DNA of 64,000 bases from Acetobacter sacchari (lineage in GTDB: Bacteria > Pseudomonadota > Alphaproteobacteria > Acetobacterales > Acetobacteraceae): contig NZ_JAFVMF010000006.1 of NCBI RefSeq assembly GCF_017377715.1, forward strand, positions 62,001 to 126,000, given 5' to 3'. The notes beneath the pieces are model-generated. The model saw only the letters and a program-made list of their open reading frames with translations, had not been told where the DNA came from and searched no databases. This document shows positions 27,573 through 37,005 of this stretch, piece by piece. Positions within the stretch are counted from its first letter, which is position 1. Every line of letters begins with the position of its first letter. Position numbers and translations under genes: made by a program.

Positions 27573-28462
27573 ACGTGCGACGACGTCTGATCTCGTGGCT
27601 GACTGCGAAATCGCAGTTGTCTGAATCCGCGATGACGCCTCCCCAGCAGAAAGACGACGTAGAGGTTACATGTTCTGGTTCAAACGGAGTCTCTTCTTTG
27701 GGGGATTCCCCCTCGATTGGCGATCCGTTGATAGGTCTTACTGACGCGGCTCTTCGGGGTTGGTTTCAACCAAAAACAGGTGAACTTTTTAGAGGTTTTC
27801 CCGTCGGAGTTGATGACGTCGTTGCTGATGTCGGATGCGGGGACGGATCAAATGCGGCGTTCTGCGCGCGAACGGGTGCGAGCGTTATATTGGTTGATAT
27901 TGATTCTGCGTCGATAGAGAAAGCTACGGCACGCGTTCATCCGATTGGCGGCGCATATGTAAAAAGCTTCGTCAGCGATTGTGCTCCGTTGCCGCTGGCT
28001 GACTTGTCGGTTTCACGTGTTGTCTGCACAGAAGTGCTGGAGCATGTCGATGACCCAAAGGCTGTAATGGAGGAACTGGTCAGGATCGGCCGCCCGGGCG
28101 CGCTATATCTGCTGTCTTGCCCTCATCCTTCTAGTGAAGCGCTTCAAAAGGAATTGGCGCCGCCCGAATATTTTCAGAAACCGAATCATATTCGTATTTT
28201 TGAGGTCGACGAGTTCGTCGAGTTGGCGAAAGGAAGCGGTCTTGAAATTCTGGAAACGGAAACTTACGGATTTTTCTGGAGTATCTGGTGGGGATTGTTT
28301 TGGAAAACGGAGTCATCGCTAGGGAACGTGTCCCATCCGTTGATGCACGCGTGGGAAAAGTTCTGGCGCCAACTTCTTGATTTGCCGGGCGGCGTGGACG
28401 TTAAACACGCGTTGGATAATCTTTTACCAAAGAGTCAGCTGATCATCGCGAGGAAACCCTGA
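27569..28462 (+). CDS. class I SAM-dependent methyltransferase
   Basis: A 297-residue protein with a low-complexity N-terminus (about 1-55) followed by a class I methyltransferase domain. Motif I is VADVGCGDGSNAAFCARTG (about 88-106), the acidic end of beta2 is VILVDIDSASIEKA, and a Methyltransf_11-type segment is SVSRVVCTEVLEHVDDPKAV. It is last in the four-gene coupled operon. Given its partners, O-methylation of a sugar, or a carboxylate in the glycan, is likely, but small-molecule substrates cannot be excluded. Confidence 0.85.
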   Translation: MNVRRRLISWLTAKSQLSESAMTPPQQKDDVEVTCSGSNGVSSLGDSPSIGDPLIGLTDAALRGWFQPKTGELFRGFPVGVDDVVADVGCGDGSNAAFCARTGASVILVDIDSASIEKATARVHPIGGAYVKSFVSDCAPLPLADLSVSRVVCTEVLEHVDDPKAVMEELVRIGRPGALYLLSCPHPSSEALQKELAPPEYFQKPNHIRIFEVDEFVELAKGSGLEILETETYGFFWSIWWGLFWKTESSLGNVSHPLMHAWEKFWRQLLDLPGGVDVKHALDNLLPKSQLIIARKP

Positions 28463-28886
28463 TCTAATAGCAACCGTCAGGCGGAAGTTAGTCAGCCTTT
28501 AACTTACGGTGTTCGAGCCACGCAGAAAGGCCGCTGGCGATTGGTAGCGGTGTATCATTGAATGTCAATTCTGCGTGTGCGTTATTCATGAATGATTTTC
28601 TCTGATCGTTGACGTCATTTGCTCAAAGTGCACTGAATACAGAGGTGTGTTGTACGATTTTTCCTAAGTTGTTGATATATTATATGAAAAAATATCGTTA
28701 AACGCTCTTGCGGATAAGCTCGAATGACTTGGCACGTATGGACTCTGCGCGAATCATTGCGGCTATACGGGTTGTAACGTCATCCCGATTTATTATGCTG
28801 AATTGGGCATTGGGGAACTCATCACAACGTTCGATTGCGCGACGTAGCATAGATCATGGACTATTTTGATTGAAAGAGGTTTCAAC
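28463..28886 (+). other. intergenic region upstream of gluconate 5-dehydrogenase
   Basis: About 420 AT-rich bases. The minus strand contains a 33-codon frame (28488-28589; ATG to TAA) encoding LTFNDTPLPIASGLSAWLEH, faintly like the first third of a ThiS sulfur carrier, but it stops early. The remainder should hold the promoter for the next gene; TATATTATATG near 28676-28686 is a -10-like stretch. Confidence 0.35.
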
Positions 28887-29657
28887 ATGATTGGACCATC
28901 CCTGTTTTCTCTGAAAGATCGCCTTGCGCTGATCACGGGCTCTTCTGCAGGTATAGGTTTTACGCTTGCGCAAGGGCTGGCCGCGCATGGCGCTACGGTG
29001 GTTCTGAACGGCCGCGATAAACGTCGACTGGAGACTGCTAGAGCCAATCTCGCCGAGCATGGTGTCGATGCCCATGTACGCGTGTTTGATGTTGGAAATA
29101 GTGGTGAGGTTCGAAAGGCGGTCGAGGACATAAGCCAGTCGATTGGTCCGATTGATATTCTGATTAATAACGCTGGCATGCAATATCGTGCGCCACTTGA
29201 GGATTTTCCAGAAGATGCCTGGGCGCAACTGAAGGCTGTCAATATTGATAGCGTTCTTTACGTAGGTCAGGCCGTTGCGCGGCATATGATTGCACGGGGA
29301 AAAGGAAAAATAGTCAATATTTGTTCTGTACAAAGTGAACTTGCCAGAACCGGCATTGCGCCTTACGCCGCGACCAAAGGTGCGGTGAAGATGCTAACAA
29401 AAGGTATGGCGACAGATTGGGCGAAGCATGGGTTGCAGATAAACGGCCTTGCCCCCGGTTATTTTGCGACGGAGATGAATTCAGCTCTGGTTCAGGACGG
29501 TGAGTTTACGAATTGGCTCGAAAAGCGCACGCCTGCTGGCCGTTGGGGGCGGGTTGAGGAGTTGGTCGGGGCAGCGGTGTTTTTGTGTTCTGACGCTTCC
29601 AGCTTCGTTAATGGGCACATTTTGTATGTCGATGGCGGCATTACATCATGTGTTTAA
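28887..29657 (+). CDS. gno: gluconate 5-dehydrogenase / 5-keto-D-gluconate reductase
   Basis: A cytosolic NADP-dependent short-chain dehydrogenase of 256 residues, the length of the Gluconobacter enzyme, interconverting gluconate and 5-ketogluconate. It has the cofactor motif TGSSAGIGFTLAQGLA (about 16-31), NNAG in DILINNAGMQYRAPLEDF, and the catalytic Ser-Tyr-Lys as NICSVQSELARTGIAPYAATKGAVK (quoted in part: APYAATKGAVK). The stretch TKGMATDWAKHGLQINGLAP is nearly identical to what I remember of Gluconobacter Gno. ATG 28887 has AGAGG 7 bases upstream; a TTG at 28866 is less likely. Monocistronic. Confidence 0.9.
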   Translation: MIGPSLFSLKDRLALITGSSAGIGFTLAQGLAAHGATVVLNGRDKRRLETARANLAEHGVDAHVRVFDVGNSGEVRKAVEDISQSIGPIDILINNAGMQYRAPLEDFPEDAWAQLKAVNIDSVLYVGQAVARHMIARGKGKIVNICSVQSELARTGIAPYAATKGAVKMLTKGMATDWAKHGLQINGLAPGYFATEMNSALVQDGEFTNWLEKRTPAGRWGRVEELVGAAVFLCSDASSFVNGHILYVDGGITSCV

Positions 29658-29889
29658 GATTGGTTGACCATCATGCAAATTTATATTTTTATATTCGAAC
29701 AATATGAAAAATCGAATTTATTGACTAAGTAATAAGAGGCGTTGATCAGCGAGTGCGGCTTCGATGTTTGATTTAATGAGCTATCCTGAATTTATAACAA
29801 AGGTGGAATTGAATTTTCCCGCGTCAGAAGAATTTTCCAACTTGATGAATTGCTTACCAACTGATTTTTGATCGAAATTACGATCCCCT

Positions 29890-30849
29890 CTAGTGAGAGC
29901 GAGGTATCAGTTTCACCTCCGTTGGTTGTGTGACGCTTTTAGTGAGGGATTCGGCACGTTGCATGAAAATCCAATTGGCGTGACGTGGAATCCAAACCCG
30001 GTGGTGACGTAAAAATTCCGCGCCCAAAAGGCTGTTTTCAGTTTCGCCTACGCTGAGAGCCGGGTGCGTAAAATGGAATGGGCCCACATCAAGGCTATCA
30101 AAATGATGTAGATAACGAACAGTTTTTTCGTCATCTATCCCGTAACCCAACCCTTTTTTGTCGCGAAGCAATTCGTCTTTTTTCACACCTGCTTCACGAG
30201 CGTCATCACGTGAAATCAAGGTGCTGCGGGCGCCACTGTCGAGAAATGCGTCTATCGCGTGACCATTGAGTTTGATCTGCACAACAGTTTTTGTCTCGTC
30301 GTTCCACGTATGATTGATTTTTACCTTGTAAAATCGCCCCTGCCAGCCAGGCAGCGCGTCTGTGCATCCGTCGATAGCGTAGAGATTGATGCGATGATCT
30401 GGCAAATCCAAGACAACGTCGTAGCCATGGAGGAAATCTGCTCCGAGAAGGCCGACAACAGGTAAACCGTTAATTGTGTGCCCGTCGAAGAGGTTTCCGG
30501 CGATAACGAATGAAACGTTAGAGGCTGTGGCGCTGCCCAAGCCGAGCGTTTCGGCAGTTGCGACGCCACCGAAAGTTATTCCCCCTGTGCCTTGCAACCG
30601 AACCGTGCCAGCCTGGCTGTCGAGACCCAGTTTGTCCACTTGACCAGGCCAGACACTGCTGAAGCGGGCGCCAGTATCTACGATGAACGCGACCGGATGG
30701 CCGTTGACGGTGGAACTGACAATGGGTGAGCCACGGTCGTTCATGACTGTCAGATCCCCCAAAGTGGAGATTACGCATCGACTGTCATCTGCGCAGGCGG
30801 ACACGACGAGGGGGAGTGTCAAAGCCACCCAGAGAGTCTTGGAAAACAT
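29890..30849 (-). CDS. lipoprotein with two retropepsin-like aspartic protease domains
   Basis: A 319-residue protein with a lipoprotein signal (MFSKTLWVALTLPLVVSAC, lipid Cys at 19), so probably membrane-anchored in the periplasm. It contains two copies of a retropepsin-like fold: the first with FIVDTGARFSS (DTG at 58-60) and the second with AFLDSGARSTL (DSG at 204-206), each followed by a hydrophobic-hydrophobic-Gly element (GLLGADFL and SLLGAEFL). Two domains in one chain could form an internal pseudodimer with one catalytic Asp from each, as in pepsin-like enzymes. A TTG at 30885 would add 12 residues before the signal. It has no functional neighbours. Confidence 0.8.
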   Translation of the reverse strand: MFSKTLWVALTLPLVVSACADDSRCVISTLGDLTVMNDRGSPIVSSTVNGHPVAFIVDTGARFSSVWPGQVDKLGLDSQAGTVRLQGTGGITFGGVATAETLGLGSATASNVSFVIAGNLFDGHTINGLPVVGLLGADFLHGYDVVLDLPDHRINLYAIDGCTDALPGWQGRFYKVKINHTWNDETKTVVQIKLNGHAIDAFLDSGARSTLISRDDAREAGVKKDELLRDKKGLGYGIDDEKTVRYLHHFDSLDVGPFHFTHPALSVGETENSLLGAEFLRHHRVWIPRHANWIFMQRAESLTKSVTQPTEVKLIPRSH

Positions 30850-31292
30850 GTGTCGGAGTATCGCTATGAAAGAACCGGTGAGCAAGGATAGTCCGATAAA
30901 TAGTGTCCTTCGTAGATTAGTAAATCATTCTGATGGGCGTTATATAGCTTCGCACGTGATCGTCTTCGTTATGATGCGCGGCGTGAGTTGACAAGTTGTA
31001 TTGCTTTGACCAGGTAGGGGCAGCTTACAGCCTATTAGTATAGCGTCCAGAGGTTCCGACTGATTCTTGGCACGCCGTGACTATGACGGCATTCGGATTG
31101 TGCATTCGGTCGCCGCACAAAACATCACGGCATTTGTTTCGTCGATCTGAACGACCTGAGTTCAAGTTGTGTCTTATCGAAAACACGTGAGTAAAATTCT
31201 AAAACAGGCGGCGGGATATAACCGCTGCGGCCATGATCATGGACCAGATCGCAGCAAACGTTATCGCCTGCTTAGCTGAATGAATGACGAGG
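30850..31292. other. gap without a supported gene
   Basis: About 440 bases between the minus-strand lipoprotein gene and the 3' end of trpS, also on the minus strand. The short frames on either strand have stops and no recognisable motif. It should contain the promoter of the lipoprotein gene. Confidence 0.4.
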
Positions 31293-32288
31293 TTATCGCA
31301 AAAAACCGACAAGCCGCTCAGCTTCGTCAACAATAGGACTGGCGATCGTCGACGCCCGTTGCGCGCCACCGCGGAGAACGTTTTCCAGATGGCCAGGATC
31401 AGCGAGAAGGCGTGATGTTTCCTTCGCTATAGGTTCCACACGGTCGACCAGGACATCAGTCAAAGCCTGTTTGAAGGGGCCAAATCCCTCTCCGCCGTGG
31501 CGATCCAGCACCTGCTGCGGCGTCAGGTCAGCGAGTGCGGCATATAATCCGACAAGATTGCGGGCCTCGGGGCGGCCTTCCAATCCATCAGTCTCAGAGG
31601 GTAGAGGCTCTGGGTCCGTTTTAGCTCGGCGGATCTTCAACGCAATGGCGTCAGCTTCGTCCGTCATCTCGATACGGCTCTGCTCGGACGGGTCAGACTT
31701 GGACATCTTCTTCGTTCCGTCGCGCAGGCTCATGACGCGTGCAGCTTCTGGCGGAACAAAGGCCTCGATCTCCGGGAAAAATTCGACGCCGTAATCATGA
31801 TTGAACTTCTTGGCGATATCGTTGGCCAGTTCGATATGCTGACGCTGGTCGTCGCCGACCGGAACGCGCGTCGCCTTGTAGGCCATGATGTCTGCGGCCA
31901 TCAGGTTAGGATAGACGTAGAGGCCTGCTGAATGGTTCTCGCGGTCCTTGCCTGCCTTGTCCTTGAACTGGGTCATGCGATTCAACCAGCCTAGCCGGGC
32001 GACGCAGTTGAAAATCCACGCCAGGCGCGCGTGAGCGCTGACGGCCGACTGGTTGAACAGGACGTGTCGGACCGGATCAATGCCCGAAGCCAGCAGCACG
32101 GCGGCCTGCTGTCGGGTTTGCGTGCGCAGCGCCTCTGGATCCTGCCATACGGTGATGGCGTGCAGGTCCACGAGACAGAAAACGCACTCGTGCCCGTCCT
32201 GCAGCGTCACCCAGTTACGGATGGCTCCAAGATAGTTTCCGAGTGTAGGGATGCCGGTCGGCTGAATGCCGGAGAACACGCGTTGCAT
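31293..32288 (-). CDS. trpS: tryptophanyl-tRNA synthetase
   Basis: Class I aminoacyl-tRNA synthetase, 331 residues. The HIGH-equivalent is in [20 protein letters not shown] at the N-terminus, and KMSKS is intact in [16 protein letters not shown] (about 196-200). The Trp/tRNA region [14 protein letters not shown] also fits. It is the last of four minus-strand genes (argG, FKBP, cytochrome c, trpS) with gaps of 70-230 bases, so co-transcription is possible but not shown. No good Shine-Dalgarno precedes the ATG. Confidence 0.97.
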   Translation of the reverse strand: MQRVFSGIQPTGIPTLGNYLGAIRNWVTLQDGHECVFCLVDLHAITVWQDPEALRTQTRQQAAVLLASGIDPVRHVLFNQSAVSAHARLAWIFNCVARLGWLNRMTQFKDKAGKDRENHSAGLYVYPNLMAADIMAYKATRVPVGDDQRQHIELANDIAKKFNHDYGVEFFPEIEAFVPPEAARVMSLRDGTKKMSKSDPSEQSRIEMTDEADAIALKIRRAKTDPEPLPSETDGLEGRPEARNLVGLYAALADLTPQQVLDRHGGEGFGPFKQALTDVLVDRVEPIAKETSRLLADPGHLENVLRGGAQRASTIASPIVDEAERLVGFLR

Positions 32289-32358
32289 GGCGGTGTTGTC
32301 AGGGTTTTACCAGCAACTCGTCAAGTGGCGACGAGGAGCCCCTCGACCATGAGAGGCG

Positions 32359-32814
32359 TTAGGGTAGGGGGTTCGTCTGGTCGAGCTTTGCCCGCATGGC
32401 GGCGACATCACCGGCGCCAATCCTGTGGGCTCTGGCCGTGGCGATTTCAGCAGTAGAGATCGCCGGCGCGGGACCGGAACCGCCTTGCTCGGACAGCCAT
32501 GACAGAATTGTCGCGATCTGTGTGTCTGTAAGATATCGGAAAGGCGGCATTTCGGCTCGATACGATTGACCATTGGCGCGAATGGAGCCGCTTACTCCGT
32601 TGATCAGCACTGCGGCGAGATAGGCGCGTCCTTGTGGCGTGGCCGCGATCTTGTCTATCCGTCCGACCAGAGGGGGAACGGACCCCGCCATGCCCTGTCC
32701 GCCGTGATGGCAGATGCCGCAATTGGAGGCGTAGAGATAATGGCCACCTTTGCTGCGAGAGCACCCGGCAAGCAATGCCAGGCAGCAAAGGGCGGCGGCT
32801 ACGTGGCGGCGCAT
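32359..32814 (-). CDS. c-type cytochrome lipoprotein
   Basis: A 151-residue, single-heme cytochrome c. The signal ends in a lipobox LLAGC (lipid Cys at 18), the heme attachment site is CGICH (32-36), and the likely axial Met is Met89 in AEMPPFRYLTD. The fold contains SVPPLVGR and ATILSWL, as in class I cytochromes. It should be anchored on the periplasmic face and carry electrons for a dehydrogenase or terminal oxidase; acetic acid bacteria use many such proteins. Its neighbours do not name a partner. Confidence 0.88.
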   Translation of the reverse strand: MRRHVAAALCCLALLAGCSRSKGGHYLYASNCGICHHGGQGMAGSVPPLVGRIDKIAATPQGRAYLAAVLINGVSGSIRANGQSYRAEMPPFRYLTDTQIATILSWLSEQGGSGPAPAISTAEIATARAHRIGAGDVAAMRAKLDQTNPLP

Positions 32815-32884
32815 GTGATGTAAGTTTCCGATCAGCGAAACTACGTTTCCGACGCACCAGTAGCGCGTCGGAAAAGGGGGGCAG

Positions 32885-33391
32885 TTACTGCCCGTTATCG
32901 CCGCGCGTCACGCCCAGAAGCTGGATCTTGAAAATAAGAGGGCTGTTAGAGGGAATGATGCCCATCTCACGGTCGCCGTAACCCAGTTTCGCCGGAACGT
33001 AGAGCATCCACGTGTCGCCGACATGCATCATAGGCACGCCTTCCATCCAGCCTTGAACAAGGCCGTCCAGCGGCATCTGCATGTAAGCCCCGTGTCCATG
33101 CTGATCGGACGCGTCGAAGATCGACCCATCGGGCAGGCGACCTTCATAGATCAGCATCAGGGTGTCGCCCTTGTGCGGTTGCGGGCCATTCGGCGGCCCG
33201 GATTCCAGCACTTTGTAGGCAAGGCCGTCAGGAAGCGTCTTCACGCCCGGCTGCGACATCTCTTTCTGCATCAGTTGTTCTGGCGTCAGTTCCACCTCTT
33301 CCTTGTGACCGCAAGCGATCATGGGAAGAGACAGCGACGCAGCGACGGCGAGGGGAAGAAAGCGGCGCGGAGTCAGCGAAAAACGAAACAT
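32885..33391 (-). CDS. FKBP-type peptidyl-prolyl isomerase lipoprotein
   Basis: A 168-residue lipoprotein (lipobox PMIAC, Cys27) with a C-terminal FKBP domain (about 60-163): KGDTLMLIYEGRLPDGSIFDAS, LDGLVQGWMEGVPMMHVGD, WMLYVPAKLGYGDREMG and IPSNSPLIFKIQLL. Most FKBP active-site positions (Tyr, Phe-Asp, Trp, Tyr) are visible. It should catalyse proline isomerisation during folding of exported proteins. An N-terminal stretch (about 28-58) resembles the dimerisation segment of FkpA/Mip in a short form. Start is ATG 33391. Confidence 0.92.
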   Translation of the reverse strand: MFRFSLTPRRFLPLAVAASLSLPMIACGHKEEVELTPEQLMQKEMSQPGVKTLPDGLAYKVLESGPPNGPQPHKGDTLMLIYEGRLPDGSIFDASDQHGHGAYMQMPLDGLVQGWMEGVPMMHVGDTWMLYVPAKLGYGDREMGIIPSNSPLIFKIQLLGVTRGDNGQ

Positions 33392-33621
33392 GTCACCTCG
33401 GAGTTTATCGACCCTGAACGCTCCCGAGCCGAATTTGGCTGGAGGGAGCAGAGCGGAATGGATGGATTCCGGGAAGTTTCCCGTCTGCCGGGAAGCCGGG
33501 CGATCTGTATAGCGGCGGCTGGGTAGGGGGGCTACCCCACCCTTGCCGATGTTACAGAGCCGGACTTTCCCGCATCAATTACCGCAAGCGCTTCAGGCGC
33601 GGGAGTGACGACGCGGTGGGT

Positions 33622-34863
33622 TCAGAGCGAGCCGCCGCGTCGACCGATCTGTGATCCTAGACGCAGGCGCAGAGCGTTCAGCTTGATGAAGCCTTGCGCA
33701 TCCTGCTGGTTGTAGGCGCCCTGATCGTCCTCGAACGTCACGACGCGCGTGTCGTACAGGCTGTGCGTGCTCTCTCGGCCGACGCAGATGACGTTGCCCT
33801 TGTACAGCTTCAGGCGCACGCGACCGGTAACGGAGTTCTGCGACGCGTCGATCAGAGCCTGCAGCATCCGGCGCTCGGGCGAGAACCAGAAGCCGTTGTA
33901 GATGATCTCCGCATAGCGCGGCATCAGGCTGTCCTTGAGGTGCATGGCCTCGCGGTCGAGCGTGATCGATTCGATGGCGCGGTGCGCGGCGAGCAGGATC
34001 GTGCCGCCGGGCGTTTCGTAGATGCCGCGCGACTTCATGCCGACAAAACGGTTCTCCACGAGATCCAGGCGGCCGATGCCGTTGGCCCTGCCCAACTCGT
34101 TCAGCTTCGTCAGCAGGGTGGCGGGAGAAAGCGCCTCGCCATTGATCGCCACCGGGTCGCCGGACACGAAGTCGATGGTGATCTCGGTCGCAACGTCCGG
34201 CGCGTCTTCGGGCGAGATCGTACGCTGGAAGACGATCTCTTCCGGCGCCTGCGCAGGGTCTTCGAGCAGCTTGCCTTCGGAAGAAGAGTGCAGGAGGTTC
34301 GCGTCGACAGAGAACGGGGCTTCGCCGCGCTTGTCCTTCGTGACGGGAATCTGGTGCTCTTCCGCGAAGGCCAGAAGCCGCGTGCGCGACGTTAGATCCC
34401 ACTCGCGCCATGGGGCGATCACGGTGATGTCGGGCTTCAGGGCGTAATAGGCCAGTTCGAAGCGGACCTGATCGTTGCCCTTGCCGGTCGCGCCGTGCGC
34501 CACGGCGTCGGCGCCGACGGCTTCCGCGATCTCGATCTGGCGCTGGGCGATCAGCGGGCGGGCGATGGACGTGCCGAGCAGATATTGTCCTTCGTAGAGC
34601 GTGTTCGCCCGGAACATAGGGAACACGAAATCCTTTACGAATGTCTCGCGCAGATCTTCGACGAAGATCTCTTTCACGCCGAACATTTCGGCTTTCTTGC
34701 GCGCAGGCTCCAGTTCCTCGCCCTGACCAAGGTCGGCCGTGAACGTGACGACCTCACACCCGTAGGTGGTCTGCAGCCAGCGCAGGATGACGGACGTGTC
34801 CAGGCCGCCTGAATAGGCCAGAACAACCTTCTTGATACGTCTGTCGCCGGGGGCGGTCGGCAT
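33622..34863 (-). CDS. argG: argininosuccinate synthase
   Basis: ArgG joins citrulline and aspartate with ATP, the seventh step of arginine synthesis. The N-type ATP-pyrophosphatase P loop is [18 protein letters not shown] (about 12-29); [30 protein letters not shown] and [12 protein letters not shown] also match the family. It is 413 residues, a normal length. GGAG (34868-34875 region) precedes the ATG. It is divergent from the glycosyltransferase gene starting at 35030 and does not adjoin other arg genes. Confidence 0.97.
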   Translation of the reverse strand: MPTAPGDRRIKKVVLAYSGGLDTSVILRWLQTTYGCEVVTFTADLGQGEELEPARKKAEMFGVKEIFVEDLRETFVKDFVFPMFRANTLYEGQYLLGTSIARPLIAQRQIEIAEAVGADAVAHGATGKGNDQVRFELAYYALKPDITVIAPWREWDLTSRTRLLAFAEEHQIPVTKDKRGEAPFSVDANLLHSSSEGKLLEDPAQAPEEIVFQRTISPEDAPDVATEITIDFVSGDPVAINGEALSPATLLTKLNELGRANGIGRLDLVENRFVGMKSRGIYETPGGTILLAAHRAIESITLDREAMHLKDSLMPRYAEIIYNGFWFSPERRMLQALIDASQNSVTGRVRLKLYKGNVICVGRESTHSLYDTRVVTFEDDQGAYNQQDAQGFIKLNALRLRLGSQIGRRGGSL

Positions 34864-35029
34864 GCGGGGAGTCTCCGGAGTTGATGTGTCGCAGGGGCCG
34901 GCCGCGCGAGACGGCCGCTGTCAGCGTCCTAGCACTGTGCGCGGCGGAAACGCCATAGCGCGTGGCCTCGGCATAGTGATGTCGCCAAACTTGGTGCGGC
35001 GAAGGAAGCGGGCTATCAGATCGCGCTAC

Positions 35030-35926
35030 ATGCGTATTCTCTTCATCACCGCGACGCGTCTGGGCGACGCGGTCATTTCGACCGGTCTGCTGGAGCATAT
35101 GCGCCGGGCCGCGCCTGATGCTCGCATCACCGTAGCTTGTGGGCCGGTGGCTGCCGGGTTGTTTGAACGCATGCCGGGGCTGGAGCGCGTGATCGTCATG
35201 GAGAAGCGCCGCCACGATATGCATTGGCTCGCGTTGTGGCGACAGTGCGCCTTTACGCGATGGGATACGATCATTGACCTTCGCGGTTCGGCCACCAGCC
35301 TTCTGTTATGGGCGCGCAAACGCAGGATCATGCGCGGCGGTCGTCGAGCCGGGGCGCGGATCGCACATGTTGGTCAGGTTCTCGGAATCTCGCCGCCGCC
35401 ATTGCCTGTCGTTTGGACCAACGACAGAGACGACGCGACAGCCGACGCAGTTCTTGGCGAAGGTCCGATCATCGGGCTCGGGCCAACGGCGAACTGGTCC
35501 GGCAAGGTCTGGCCTGCGGAACGATTCGAGGAGCTGTGGAAGGCCCTTTCCCGAGAGCGGCCCGAAGCGCGTCTGGCGGTGTTCTTTGGCCCGGGAGAGA
35601 CTGAGCGAACGATGGCGGCGCCCTTGCTCGCGATACCCGGCGCCATCGACGCAGGCGGGCGCTTTACGCTGGCCCAGACCGCGGCCATGCTGCGCCGATG
35701 TGCGCTGTTCACAGGCAACGACTCAGGACTCATGCATCTCGCTGCAGCCGCCGGGGCGCCGACTCTGGGTTTGTTTGGCCCGTCGCGGGCCAGTGAGTAC
35801 GCCCCTGTTGGACGAAGAGTCGGCTGGGTTGTGGCTCCTGGCCCCGAAGGAAGTGCTCCCATCGCGAACCTCCCGGTTGGGGCGGTGTTGCCGCGTGCGC
35901 TGGATTTAATGGAGAACGGAGCATGA
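35030..35926 (+). CDS. glycosyltransferase family 9 (heptosyltransferase-like)
   Basis: A 298-residue GT-B protein of the ADP-heptose:LPS heptosyltransferase family. It starts with MRILFITATRLGDAVISTGL, which carries the family's R-GD motif near the N-terminus. The second half has GLGPTANWSGKVWPAERFEEL, GRFTLAQTAAMLRRCALFTGNDSG (quoted in part: CALFTGNDSGLMHLAAA) and TLGLFGPSRASEYAPVG. It presumably adds a heptose or similar sugar to the LPS core. ATG 35030 is preferred over the longer frame from 34832, which runs into argG. The stop overlaps the next gene by ATGA. Confidence 0.9.
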   Translation: MRILFITATRLGDAVISTGLLEHMRRAAPDARITVACGPVAAGLFERMPGLERVIVMEKRRHDMHWLALWRQCAFTRWDTIIDLRGSATSLLLWARKRRIMRGGRRAGARIAHVGQVLGISPPPLPVVWTNDRDDATADAVLGEGPIIGLGPTANWSGKVWPAERFEELWKALSRERPEARLAVFFGPGETERTMAAPLLAIPGAIDAGGRFTLAQTAAMLRRCALFTGNDSGLMHLAAAAGAPTLGLFGPSRASEYAPVGRRVGWVVAPGPEGSAPIANLPVGAVLPRALDLMENGA

Positions 35927-37005
35927 CGACGGCGTCGGGTGAACCGGTCGGGGCGAGTTCCGGGCGCGTCGCGCATGTTATGGCGGGCGCTCCTGCCGGG
36001 GGCGCAGAGCTTTTTTTTGAGCGCCTGTGCATTGCGCAGGCGGCGTCGGGGCTCAACGTTCTGCCCGTGATCCGACGCGACGTTGGCCGCGTCGCTCGTT
36101 TGCGCGCGGCTGGTCTGTCGCCGCGGGAACTGCGTTTCGGCGGGCAGGCTGATCTTCTGACACGTCCGCGTATGAAAAGCGCCCTTTGTAATTTTGGCGC
36201 CGATGTCGTCGTCGCCTGGATGAACCGGGCGGCGCGATTCGCGCCGAAAGGGCGGTGGACGTTGGTCGGGCGATTGGGTGGGTATTACGATCTGTCTTAC
36301 TACCGGAACTGCGATCACCTGATCGGTAATACGCGGGGATTGGCGCAGTGGATGGTGAGTCAGGGCTGGGCCGCCGACCGCGTTCACTATGTTCCGAATT
36401 TCGCTACGGATTTCAGCGCTACGGAGCCCCACCGTCCAAGAGAAATTCCGGAGAATGCGCCGTTCCTGCTCGCTCTGGGGCGTTTGCACGAGAACAAGGC
36501 GTTCGATGTCCTGATCCGGGCAATGCCGAGCCTTCCCGGCGCGTGGTTGCTGATCGCAGGAGAAGGACCGCAACGTGTGGCGCTTGAGGATTTGGCGCGG
36601 CGGTTGGGCGTCGCCGATCGGGTGTTGATGCCGGGCTGGGCCGATCCGGGCGGATTGATCCGGGCTTGCGATATCCTCGTCTGCCCGTCGCGCCATGAGC
36701 CGCTTGGCAACGTCGTGATCGAAGCGTTTTCGGCGGCGACCCCTGTCGTGGCCGCCGCGTCGGACGGACCGCGTGAACTGATCGTCGACGGCGTCAACGG
36801 TCTGCTTGCACCTGTCGAGGATCACGAGGCTCTGGTACAGGCGATTAGCGCCGTCATAGAGGACCGCGCTCTTGCGCAGCGTCTGGCCTTGGGGGGGCGC
36901 ATCAGCTTCGAGAGCGATTATGCGCCAGCGCCGGTCCTGAACGCATGGAACCACTTTTTGCAACAGGTCGCTCCGCAAACATCGTTATCGAAGGCGACAG
37001 AGTAA
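35923..37005 (+). CDS. glycosyltransferase family 4
   Basis: A 360-residue GT-B glycosyltransferase. N-terminal MAGAPAGGAELFFERLC is the acceptor-side glycine-rich loop, and the donor side has LALGRLHENKAFDVLIRAM, LIAGEGPQRVALEDLARRLG and the E-x7-E segment SRHEPLGNVVIEAFSAATPV. It is coupled to the GT9 gene by ATGA and to the following asparagine-synthetase-like gene by a TAA immediately followed by ATG. The trio is therefore one unit, most likely for LPS core or another surface glycan. A run of eight T (36011-36018) falls in the FF codons. Confidence 0.9.
   Translation: MTTASGEPVGASSGRVAHVMAGAPAGGAELFFERLCIAQAASGLNVLPVIRRDVGRVARLRAAGLSPRELRFGGQADLLTRPRMKSALCNFGADVVVAWMNRAARFAPKGRWTLVGRLGGYYDLSYYRNCDHLIGNTRGLAQWMVSQGWAADRVHYVPNFATDFSATEPHRPREIPENAPFLLALGRLHENKAFDVLIRAMPSLPGAWLLIAGEGPQRVALEDLARRLGVADRVLMPGWADPGGLIRACDILVCPSRHEPLGNVVIEAFSAATPVVAAASDGPRELIVDGVNGLLAPVEDHEALVQAISAVIEDRALAQRLALGGRISFESDYAPAPVLNAWNHFLQQVAPQTSLSKATE

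Noticed and set aside
28676-28700. AT-rich ATATATTATATG stretch as a replication or plasmid origin
   Set aside because: No iterons, DnaA boxes or rep gene nearby; ordinary promoter-like DNA explains it.
35374-36978. 534-codon minus-strand open frame
   Set aside because: Antisense to the two coupled glycosyltransferase genes, whose domains are clear; the minus-strand product is Arg/Pro-rich and motif-free.
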